A stretch of DNA of 5,448 nt from Burkholderiales bacterium (GTDB lineage: Bacteria > Pseudomonadota > Gammaproteobacteria > Burkholderiales > Burkholderiaceae_C): positions 1 to 5,448 of the forward strand of contig JAABTC010000144.1 of NCBI GenBank assembly GCA_011390055.1, read 5' to 3'. This document shows, piece after piece, positions 1 through 5,447 of the stretch; the first letter of the stretch is position 1; each line of letters starts with the position of its first letter. The position numbers were made by a program, and so were the translations under genes. The notes beneath the pieces were generated by a model. It worked only from the letters and a program-made list of their open reading frames with translations, searched no databases and had not been told where the DNA came from.

Positions 1-191
1 GCGGCTTCATGCGCCCGGAGTTGAACGAACATGCACTGCGCCACATGAAAGCTTCGTTGCCGGCGCATTGCGAGTCGGGCTATTCGACCAGCCGCACCTG
101 CGAGATCGGCCTGTCGGAGCAGGCGAGTTTTCCGTACCAGTCGATCCTGTACCTGGTCGAGCGCTGCAGCCGGCCTGGCGGCGCTACCTGA
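1..191 (+). CDS. C-terminal end of a CCG-domain Fe-S oxidoreductase, probably FAD-linked (partial)
   Basis: Only the last 63 or so codons are present; the reading frame is open from base 3 and ends at TGA 189-191, and the start lies left of the window. The visible tail has a cysteine in a CESGYSTSRTCEIGL stretch followed by FPYQSILYLVERCSR. This resembles the last cysteine motif and final helix of CCG (cysteine-rich, GlpC/HdrD-like) domains at the C-terminus of large bacterial FAD-linked oxidoreductases related to D-lactate or D-2-hydroxyglutarate dehydrogenases. In such enzymes the Fe-S part passes electrons from a flavin towards the quinone pool. The FAD part cannot be seen here, so the substrate is unknown and the enzyme could also be a GlpC-like subunit without flavin. 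The gene converges on the cytochrome gene and overlaps its end by 8 bp. The ATG at 9 is an internal methionine, not a believable start. Confidence 0.6.
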   Translation, partial: GFMRPELNEHALRHMKASLPAHCESGYSTSRTCEIGLSEQASFPYQSILYLVERCSRPGGAT

Positions 192-600
192 GCGTCAGCA
201 ACCAGCTCAGCACATCGGCCTTTTCGCCGGGCGTGCATTCGCGGCCGACGAAGTCCTTGCAGTTCAGGCGGAACAGGTGGTCGGCGCGTGCGCGATCGGT
301 GAAGCTCGCCGGATTGAAGGCGGGTGCCAAGGGGCGGATGGTCTTGCCGGTCAGGTCGTCCTTGCCGGCCTGGGTCGGCACGGCACCATGGCACGAGGCA
401 CAGCGCAGGCGAAGTTCGGTGCCGAAGTCGGTGTTGAACAAGCGCTGGCCGCGCTCGGGCGACGGCGCAACGCCGGCCTCCTTGCTGTAGGCGGCAAGCA
501 GTTCGGCGGGGCTGCTGGCGTGACTCGGGGCGGCCAGGGCCACGCCCGCGACGGCCATCGACGCCAAAGCTCGGACAGGGTTCAGCAATGAATGTGTCAT
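184..600 (-). CDS. SHP-type (DUF1924) monoheme cytochrome c, exported
   Basis: A 138-residue protein with an N-terminal signal peptide (hydrophobic stretch about residues 9-24, likely cut after SHA at 28), so the mature protein of about 110 residues should be periplasmic. One heme-binding motif, CASCH, lies at residues 67-71. The remainder (ERGQRLF, GKTIRPLAP, FTD, NCKDFVGREC, TPGEKADVLSWL) matches what I recall of sphaeroides heme protein (SHP) and the DUF1924 family. In SHP the sixth heme ligand is an asparagine that moves away when oxygen or NO binds. The aligned residue here is Asn113, next to Cys114, and Cys122 could form the family disulfide. SHP genes usually sit with a diheme cytochrome c and a cytochrome b561; neither is seen here. 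This is the last gene of a four-gene cluster, 16 bp after the membrane Fe-S gene. GAGGAAGG at 611-604 is a strong ribosome site, 6 nt (from GAGGA) before ATG 600. Confidence 0.88.
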   Translation of the reverse strand: MTHSLLNPVRALASMAVAGVALAAPSHASSPAELLAAYSKEAGVAPSPERGQRLFNTDFGTELRLRCASCHGAVPTQAGKDDLTGKTIRPLAPAFNPASFTDRARADHLFRLNCKDFVGRECTPGEKADVLSWLLTLR

Positions 601-616
601 GGGCCTTCCTCGTGGT

Positions 617-2623
617 TCATCGGTCGATCAGGGCCTCGGCGACGAGCTCGGCCAGATCGCGCGACTGCGTCGCGCCGCCGGGCTGCGCCACCGCGAGGCC
701 ATCGGCCATCATCACCGCACAGTAGGGGCAGGCGGTGGCGATGGTCTGCGGTGCGGCAGCCAACGCTTGCTCGACGCGCAGCACGTTGATGCGCGTGCCG
801 ACGTTTTCTTCGAGCCACATGCGCCCGCCGCCGGCGCCACAGCACATCGCCTTCTCGCGCGTGAGCGCGAACTCGAGCGGCGCATCGCGGGTGAGGCGCG
901 CCAGGATGGCGCGCGGCGCGTCGAACTCGCCGTTGTGGCGGCCGAGGTAGCAGGGGTCGTGGTAGATCACGCGCTCCAGACGGGGCTCCACGTGCAGACG
1001 GCCCTGCGCCAGCAGGTCGGCGATCAGTCGGGTGTGGTGGATCAATTCGTAGTGGCCGCCGAAGGCCGGGTACTCGTTCCTCAGCGAATTCAGCGCATGC
1101 GGATCGCAGGTGACGATCTTGGTCACACCCAGGTCGCCCAGCGTGGAAACCAGAGCCCCGGCGAGTTGCTGGAACAGCATCTCGTTGCCCAGCCGCCGGG
1201 CGCATTCACCGGTCGAGCCCTCGCGCGCTCCGAGCAGGCCGAGCTTGATACCGGCATGCTGCATCAGCCCCACGAAGGCGCGCGCGATCTTCTGGCCGCG
1301 CGGATCGAACGACATCGCGGAGCCGACGTAGAACAGGTAGTCGAGACCGGCGGCCTCGGCCGCGTGGCCCACCACCGGCAGGCCCAGGCCGCGGGCCCAG
1401 TCGCCCCGCTGTTCGGCCGGCAAGCCCCAGGGGTTGCCCTGCACCTCCCACGCTTCGAAGACCTTCTTCAGCGGGTGCGGGAATTCGCCGGCGATCATCA
1501 CCTGGTGCTGGCGCATGCGAAAGAACTTGTCCAGGTGCTCGAGCTCGATCGGGCAGGCCGCCTCGCAATAGCCGCAGGTGGTGCAGGCCCACAAGGTGTC
1601 TGGGCTGATCACGGGGCCGACCAGGGGCGGCAATTCGTTCGTCGGGTCGCCGGTGGCGATCGTCTCTCGCTGCTCGAGCAGATGCGTCTTCAGGCTGTCG
1701 TTGACAGCCTTGAGCGACAGCGGCTTGCCGGTGAGGTGGGTCGGGCAGGCATCCTTGCAGCGGCCGCACTCGGTGCAGGTGAAGGCGTCCAAGCCGTCCT
1801 TCCAGCTCAAGTCGCGAGCGCTTCGAACGCCCGCCTGCATCTGGGCTTCGTCGGTGGCGGCCATCAGGCGCTCGAGATCCACCGTCGGGACACGGTTGGG
1901 CGCGCGGCCGCGGCGAAAGAACAAGGTCGGCAAGGCGGTGACGATGTGAAAGTGTTCGCCCGTGGGCAGCAGCACCAGGAAGGTCAGCACCAGCGCCATC
2001 TGGGTCCAGTACGACAGCGCGTAGCCCGCTTGCAGCGCCGGAGCGGACCAGCCCGACAGCGCGCGGGCGACCGCAGCGCCGGCGAAGGCAAAGTCGCGCT
2101 CGTGCGCGATGGCCGGCACCGCATCGGCCAGCAGCACGAAGCGAAAGCCGTCGAAGACGAGATCGCTGAGCATGATGGCCAGGATCAGCGACAACACGAG
2201 AATCGCCTCGCGGTTGCGTTCCAGGCGCGCCGGCCGTTGCACGAAGCGGCGGTAGAAGGCGTAGAGCACCGCGCCAATCACGGCCAGTTCGATCGCGTCC
2301 TTGAAGGCCGCGAAAGGTCCGCCGAATGCCGCCGGAAACGCCGCTGTCTCCCGGTAGCCGATGACGATCAGGTGCAGCTTGCGCAGCAGCAGGGCCATGA
2401 AGCCGAGGAAGATCACCGCATGCATCAGCCCGGCGCGCCACTCGCGCTCGATCATGCGCCGCTGCAGCATCCCGTTGACCAGCACCGTGCGCAGGCGCTG
2501 CCAGGGCTGGTCCCCTCGCGATTCGGGCTGCAAGGCCAGGACGATGCGCAGCTTGCGCCAGACCAGCAGCGCAAAACCGACAGCGGCCAGCAGCAAGGCC
2601 AGGCTGATGACGGCGGGGCCCAT
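617..2623 (-). CDS. Membrane-bound Fe-S oxidoreductase, NarI-like plus HdrD/GlpC-like domains (EMO-like)
   Basis: A 668-residue fusion. Residues 1-240 are a membrane part with five or six hydrophobic segments (about 3-21, 64-81, 110-124, 139-158, 203-220), NarI-like in layout, with possible heme-b histidines at 68, 84, 224 and 226. Two classical 4Fe-4S motifs follow: Cys283/286/289/293 and Cys347/350/353/357, each ending CP. Two CCG domains come next. The second is intact (HDPCYLGRHNG with Cys558, CCGAGGGRMW at 594-603, CPYC at 632-635). The first (about 432-530) keeps its framework (FDPRGQKIARAF, NEYPAFGGHYELIHH) but lacks the usual cysteines. This architecture is shared with ETF:(methyl)menaquinone oxidoreductase (EMO) and DgcB/GlpC/HdrD-like proteins, which pass electrons between a soluble flavoprotein and membrane quinone. 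No etfAB is visible, so the donor is unknown. ATG 2623 has GAGG 6 nt upstream (2633-2630), 11 bp after the preceding stop. Confidence 0.88.
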   Translation of the reverse strand: MGPAVISLALLLAAVGFALLVWRKLRIVLALQPESRGDQPWQRLRTVLVNGMLQRRMIEREWRAGLMHAVIFLGFMALLLRKLHLIVIGYRETAAFPAAFGGPFAAFKDAIELAVIGAVLYAFYRRFVQRPARLERNREAILVLSLILAIMLSDLVFDGFRFVLLADAVPAIAHERDFAFAGAAVARALSGWSAPALQAGYALSYWTQMALVLTFLVLLPTGEHFHIVTALPTLFFRRGRAPNRVPTVDLERLMAATDEAQMQAGVRSARDLSWKDGLDAFTCTECGRCKDACPTHLTGKPLSLKAVNDSLKTHLLEQRETIATGDPTNELPPLVGPVISPDTLWACTTCGYCEAACPIELEHLDKFFRMRQHQVMIAGEFPHPLKKVFEAWEVQGNPWGLPAEQRGDWARGLGLPVVGHAAEAAGLDYLFYVGSAMSFDPRGQKIARAFVGLMQHAGIKLGLLGAREGSTGECARRLGNEMLFQQLAGALVSTLGDLGVTKIVTCDPHALNSLRNEYPAFGGHYELIHHTRLIADLLAQGRLHVEPRLERVIYHDPCYLGRHNGEFDAPRAILARLTRDAPLEFALTREKAMCCGAGGGRMWLEENVGTRINVLRVEQALAAAPQTIATACPYCAVMMADGLAVAQPGGATQSRDLAELVAEALIDR

Positions 2624-2634
2624 CGCCGGCCTCG

Positions 2635-3126
2635 TCAGTACCGCCCGTGCTGCTTGACGATGTAGTTCGTCAACTCCGACGCCTGCATCGACAGCCGCGT
2701 CTGGACCTGGTGCACCGTGTGAACGATGTTGCGCATCACCGCGTAGAGGATGCGCGGGTGGCCGTCGATCAGGCTTTCCAGGCCTTCGCGCTCGAGCACC
2801 AGCACGCGCACGTCGGTCTGCGCCACCAGCGAAGCGTAGCGCTCGGCGCCATCGAGGAAACCGAGCTCGTGCGCGAAATCACCGACGCGCAGGGTCGCGA
2901 TCGTCACTTCGTCGGGCGTGCCTCGGTGCCGCACCACGCCGAGCGAGCCTTCGACGAGTTCGTAGAGGTGGTTGTCACTGTGACCCTCGGGCGCCAGCAG
3001 ATCCTGGGCGCTGTACCGCGCCAGGCGCACGACGGTCGCCAGCACGGCGACCTGTTCCGGGCCGAGACTTTGCGCCAGACGCGACATGCGCAGGGCTTCG
3101 AGCAGGGCGGGATCGGTGGGTGTCAT
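2635..3126 (-). CDS. Stand-alone cyclic-nucleotide-binding-fold protein (Crp/Fnr sensor domain, no HTH)
   Basis: A 163-residue protein with one cNMP-binding beta-roll: residues about 10-35 form the leading helices, 36-115 the roll (LLAPEGHSDNHLYELVEGSLGVV, then LRVGDFAHELGFLDG), and 116-160 a C-terminal helical region. The usual FGEL phosphate-binding cassette reads F84-A-H-E-L, so its glycine is replaced by His86. Glu87 and Arg96 remain, but the Ser/Thr/Ala after the arginine is Tyr97. cAMP or cGMP binding is therefore doubtful; the pocket may be empty or hold another ligand. No helix-turn-helix follows, so it is unlikely to bind DNA. It more likely acts through a partner, perhaps the membrane oxidoreductase encoded 11 bp downstream. 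It has no signal peptide and should be cytoplasmic. GAGG at 3135-3132 lies 5 nt before ATG 3126; Met14 is a less likely alternative start. Confidence 0.87.
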   Translation of the reverse strand: MTPTDPALLEALRMSRLAQSLGPEQVAVLATVVRLARYSAQDLLAPEGHSDNHLYELVEGSLGVVRHRGTPDEVTIATLRVGDFAHELGFLDGAERYASLVAQTDVRVLVLEREGLESLIDGHPRILYAVMRNIVHTVHQVQTRLSMQASELTNYIVKQHGRY

Positions 3127-3176
3127 CGCAGCCTCGCAGGGGTCGACGCAGCAGCTTGCACAGCCGCCATGGCGCG

Positions 3177-3668
3177 CTAGGACGCTGCGTTGCTGCGAGT
3201 CTGGCCGGCTGCGTGGGCCGCGTCTTGCGCTGGGTCAAGCAAGGTCAGGGTCGCGTCGGCGCGTTTGACGAAGGCATCGACCATCGCGCGTGCGACCAGG
3301 TCCACCGCGGGCGCGGCCAAGCGGTCGAACAGGCCCTCGACGATTTCGAACTGGAGCCCGAAGCTGACCCTGCAGCCCTGGCCGCCGATCGGCGTGAAGG
3401 CCCAGGCGCCGCGGAAATGCTTGAACGGGCCTTCGACCAGTTGCACGTGCAGCCAGTCGGGCCGGCGCTTGGGGTTGCGGGTCTGGAAGCTGAATCGAAG
3501 GCGCAGGTAGCTGAATTCGAGGCGCGCGGCGACCCAACCGTCGCTGCGTTCGAGGATCGTCGCGCCGGTGCACCAGGGCAGGAAGAGCGGGTAGTGCTCG
3601 GCCGCTTCGATCAGGTCGAACATGTCGTGCACCGAGTAAGGCAGCAGCACCGAACGCTCGATTTCCAC
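3177..3668 (-). CDS. RatA/COQ10-like START-domain protein (polyketide cyclase/SRPBCC superfamily)
   Basis: A 163-residue protein from a GTG start at 3668. The opening VEIERSVLLPYSVHDMFDLIE, followed by AEHYPLFLPWCTGATIL, is the signature N-terminus of the RatA/COQ10 family. FKHFRGAWAFTPI and the helix VDLVARAMVDAFVKRA complete the helix-grip fold. Eukaryotic COQ10 binds ubiquinone and supports respiration; E. coli RatA was reported to act on 70S ribosome association, and bacterial members are often annotated as toxin on that basis alone. The start is decided by a perfect AGGAGG (3681-3676) 7 nt before GTG; the ATG at 3704 would add 12 residues of no family character. The usual partners smpB and rnfH are absent. 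As first gene of a redox operon with a quinone-type oxidoreductase, a quinone-chaperone role is more attractive than a toxin role, but this is inference. The C-terminal tail (about 145-163) is Ala/Gln-rich and probably disordered. Confidence 0.85.
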   Translation of the reverse strand: MEIERSVLLPYSVHDMFDLIEAAEHYPLFLPWCTGATILERSDGWVAARLEFSYLRLRFSFQTRNPKRRPDWLHVQLVEGPFKHFRGAWAFTPIGGQGCRVSFGLQFEIVEGLFDRLAAPAVDLVARAMVDAFVKRADATLTLLDPAQDAAHAAGQTRSNAAS

Positions 3669-3675
3669 GGCCTGG

Positions 3676-3681
3676 CCTCCT
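3676..3681 (-). promoter_or_regulatory. Strong ribosome binding site that fixes a GTG start
   Basis: Read on the minus strand this is AGGAGG, a full match to the anti-Shine-Dalgarno core. It lies 7 nt before GTG 3668-3666 and inside the reading frame that would begin at ATG 3704. It is the main reason for placing the start of the RatA/COQ10-like gene at the GTG. Confidence 0.85.
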
Positions 3682-3699
3682 GTACAGCGGACTCGGCGC

Positions 3700-3705
3700 A
3701 TCACA
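3700..3705 (-). promoter_or_regulatory. Possible -10 hexamer for the minus-strand redox operon
   Basis: On the minus strand the hexamer is TGTGAT, 4 of 6 with TATAAT. It sits where a -10 element belongs if the FNR-like box at 3728-3741 is centred at -41.5. Transcription would then start near 3693, leaving a leader of about 25 nt that contains the AGGAGG ribosome site. A 4/6 match is weak alone; the spacing gives it its value. Confidence 0.28.
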
Positions 3706-3727
3706 GCGCGAAAAAGCAGGCAGCACC

Positions 3728-3741
3728 TTGCTTTGGATCAA
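3728..3741. promoter_or_regulatory. FNR/Anr-type operator in a divergent promoter region
   Basis: The sequence TTGCT-TTGG-ATCAA matches 9 of the 10 conserved bases of the FNR/Anr consensus TTGAT-N4-ATCAA. One half-site is perfect and the other has a single change (A to C). It is AT-rich within a very GC-rich stretch and lies in the only sizeable non-coding gap between two divergently transcribed genes, 61 bp from the GTG of the RatA/COQ10-like gene and 70 bp from the ATG of the hemerythrin gene. Candidate -10 hexamers occur at the class II activator distance on both sides, so one dimer could serve both directions. FNR proteins bind such sites under low oxygen. Dnr-type NO-responsive regulators use the same consensus and cannot be told apart here. 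Confidence 0.55.
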
Positions 3742-3763
3742 TCGCCGCCCGCGGGCCCGGGTG

Positions 3764-3769
3764 TGGAAT
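3764..3769 (+). promoter_or_regulatory. Possible -10 hexamer for the hemerythrin-like gene
   Basis: TGGAAT matches TATAAT at 4 of 6 positions and lies exactly where a -10 element is expected if the FNR-like box is centred at -41.5. Transcription would start near 3776, giving a leader of about 34 nt before ATG 3810. Supported by spacing rather than by match quality. Confidence 0.3.
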
Positions 3770-3809
3770 CCGTGTGACACGACCACAGGCATTGCCCCGC
3801 CGACCTTCC

Positions 3810-4292
3810 ATGTCACGCCGCCAGTATCGCGCCGCTCGTGCAGCCGCCCCGCCGCTGCCGTCCTTCGAAGTGCTCGACCAGACCCATCGCCAGATGCTGG
3901 AGATGCTGGCGCAGCTGACCCAGCTGGTCGATCGCTTGCAGGCCAGCGACATCGACGACAGCGCACGGCTGCTGGCCAACGAGATCTGCCAGTTCTTCGA
4001 CGACACCGCGCAGGCACACCATGCGGCCGAAGAGCAGCTCGTGTTTCCGCGGCTGTTGGCTGGCGACGATGCCGAGCTGGTTCGGCATGTTCAGCGCCTG
4101 CAACAGGACCATGGCTGGCTCGAGGAAGACTGGCTCGAACTCGGCCCGCACCTGCGCGCCGTCGGCGAAGGCCAGGGCTGGTACGACATCGACGTGTTGC
4201 GCAGCGCGGTGACGGTGTTCGCGGATCTGTACCGTGAGCACATCGCCCTCGAGGAAACGATCGTCTATCCGGCCAGCCGCCGCATCGGCTGA
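3810..4292 (+). CDS. Hemerythrin-like HHE-domain protein
   Basis: A 160-residue, mostly helical protein with the histidine and carboxylate pattern of a hemerythrin HHE fold: His26 (LDQTHRQ) in the first helix; a double His70-His71 followed by Glu74-Glu75 (HHAAEEQLVFP, two possible HxxxE registers); His101 (QDHGWLEEDW); and His144/Glu148 (REHIALEETIVYPA). These should hold a non-heme di-iron centre that binds oxygen, NO or serves in iron or redox stress handling. There is no signal peptide, so it should be cytoplasmic. The reading frame is open far upstream, back across the RatA-like gene, but that part is an antisense shadow; ATG 3810 begins just before the first conserved helix. No clear Shine-Dalgarno precedes it, and a GTG at 3774 is the nearest alternative. 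It is transcribed away from the redox operon and shares the region with the FNR-like box. Confidence 0.85.
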   Translation: MSRRQYRAARAAAPPLPSFEVLDQTHRQMLEMLAQLTQLVDRLQASDIDDSARLLANEICQFFDDTAQAHHAAEEQLVFPRLLAGDDAELVRHVQRLQQDHGWLEEDWLELGPHLRAVGEGQGWYDIDVLRSAVTVFADLYREHIALEETIVYPASRRIG

Positions 4293-4390
4293 GGCGGCAC
4301 CCAACCTGTCACCGATCCGACACGTCTTCTTCGTAAGATTCGATGATCTTGGAACTGTGGCTGCGCTTGTACGCGCCGGGCCTCTCGATC

Positions 4391-5434
4391 ATGCGAGTCG
4401 GAATCAATGGGATGGGCCGGATCGGCCGCTTGGCACTGCGCGCTGCAATGGGAGCCGCCGAGCGGCCTTTCGACGACCCGCGTGCTGCGAACCGCCTCGA
4501 GGTCGTCCATCTCAATGAACTCAAGGGTGGTGCTGCCGCCACGGCTCACCTGCTGGCCTTCGACAGTGTGCAGGGCCGATGGCGTGCCGACCTTGCGGCG
4601 GCTGGCGAAGACGCGGTCCGCGTCGACGGCCAGTCGCTGGGGTTCACGTCACACGCCACCGCGGGCGAGATCCCCTGGCGCGACCTGGGCGTGGACCTGG
4701 TGCTGGAATGCACCGGCAAGTTCCTCACGCCCGAGACGCTGCAGGACCACCTGGACCGCGGCGCGAAGCGCGTGATCGTGGCCGCGCCGGTGAAGGTCGG
4801 CCCGGTGTTGAACATCGTGGTGGGCGTCAACGAGCATCTCTACGACCGGGCCGTGCACCGCATCGTCACTGCCGCGTCTTGCACCACCAACTGCCTGGCG
4901 CCGGTGGTCAAGGTGGTGCACGAGGCGCTGGGCATCCGCCATGGCCAGATCACCACGATCCACGACCCGACCAACACCAACCTGATGGTCGATGCACCGC
5001 ACAAGGACCTGCGCCGCGCCCGCAGCGCGATGCTCAGCCTGGCGCCCACCACCACCGGCAGCGCCACCGCCATCGCGCTCATCTACCCCGACCTGAAAGG
5101 CAAGCTCAACGGCCATGCGGTGCGCGCGCCGGTGCTCAACGCATCCCTCACCGACTGCGTGTTCGAACTGAAGCGCGAGACCACGGCCGAGGAGGTGAAC
5201 CGCCTCTTCGCCGAGGCCGCGAGCGGCCCGCTGGCCGGCATCCTGGGCTACGAAGAGCGCCCGCTGGTCAGCGCGGACTACGCCCGCGACACGCGCAGCT
5301 CGATCGTGGACGCCCTCTCGACGATGGTCACCGACGGCACGATGCTCAAGGTCTACGCCTGGTACGACAACGAGATGGGCTATGCCTGCCGCATGGTCGA
5401 CCTGGCTTGCCACCTGGACGCCCAGGGCCTCTGA
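4391..5434 (+). CDS. Glyceraldehyde-3-phosphate dehydrogenase, ArsJ-associated type
   Basis: A 347-residue NAD(P)-dependent GAPDH. The Rossmann motif GINGMGRIGR is at residues 4-13 (the usual GFGRIGR with Phe to Met). The active site SCTTNC has nucleophile Cys164 with His191 (TTIHD) as partner; PHKDLRRAR is at 203-211 and YDNEMGY at 325-331. Several stretches (TAHLLAFDSVQGRW, VVGVNEHLYD, NASLTDCVFE, GILGYEERPLVSADY) match what I recall of the GAPDH encoded beside arsJ rather than the glycolytic enzyme. In that pathway the enzyme joins arsenate to glyceraldehyde-3-phosphate, giving 1-arseno-3-phosphoglycerate, which ArsJ exports. No ars gene is seen upstream; arsJ would be expected just past the right edge. 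A segment at about 23-35 (ERPFDDPRAANR) looks longer than usual. ATG 4391 was chosen because the family begins directly before VGING; ATG 4343 would add 16 atypical residues. Neither start has a good ribosome site. Confidence 0.92.
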   Translation: MRVGINGMGRIGRLALRAAMGAAERPFDDPRAANRLEVVHLNELKGGAAATAHLLAFDSVQGRWRADLAAAGEDAVRVDGQSLGFTSHATAGEIPWRDLGVDLVLECTGKFLTPETLQDHLDRGAKRVIVAAPVKVGPVLNIVVGVNEHLYDRAVHRIVTAASCTTNCLAPVVKVVHEALGIRHGQITTIHDPTNTNLMVDAPHKDLRRARSAMLSLAPTTTGSATAIALIYPDLKGKLNGHAVRAPVLNASLTDCVFELKRETTAEEVNRLFAEAASGPLAGILGYEERPLVSADYARDTRSSIVDALSTMVTDGTMLKVYAWYDNEMGYACRMVDLACHLDAQGL

Positions 5435-5447
5435 CCACCAGCCCTGG
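5422..5447 (+). other. Inverted repeat across the GAPDH stop codon
   Basis: CCAGGGC at 5422-5428 pairs perfectly with GCCCTGG at 5441-5447 around a 12-nt loop that contains the TGA stop. It could be the stem of a terminator, but the stem is only 7 bp and the window ends before any T-tract could be seen. It could also be a chance hairpin in GC-rich DNA. Confidence 0.25.

Noticed and set aside
188..210. Short inverted repeat CTGAG...CTCAG at the convergent gene ends as a terminator.
   Set aside because: The stem is only 5 bp with a 13-nt loop, no T-tract follows on either strand, and it lies within the cytochrome coding sequence.
599..2665. Very long plus-strand open frame (688 codons) opposite the membrane Fe-S gene.
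   Set aside because: It is exactly antisense to a gene with clear domains and cluster motifs; its translation is Gln/Arg/Ala-rich without recognisable domains. Long antisense frames are normal where third positions are nearly all G or C.
3669..3704. ATG 3704 as start of the RatA/COQ10-like gene.
   Set aside because: The AGGAGG ribosome site lies inside this extension and points to GTG 3668, where the family's N-terminus begins.
3773..3788. CRP-like half-site TGTGA followed by CACA.
   Set aside because: The second half does not match TCACA at the required 6-bp spacing, and the site would overlap the predicted transcription start.
3120..3809. A 230-codon N-terminal extension of the hemerythrin frame.
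   Set aside because: It lies opposite the RatA/COQ10-like gene and reads as a low-information shadow; the hemerythrin fold begins right after ATG 3810.
4311..4339. Possible sigma-70 promoter before the GAPDH gene (TAAGAT at 4334-4339).
   Set aside because: The hexamer matches only 4 of 6 and nothing like TTGACA occurs 16-18 bp upstream, so it is no better than chance.
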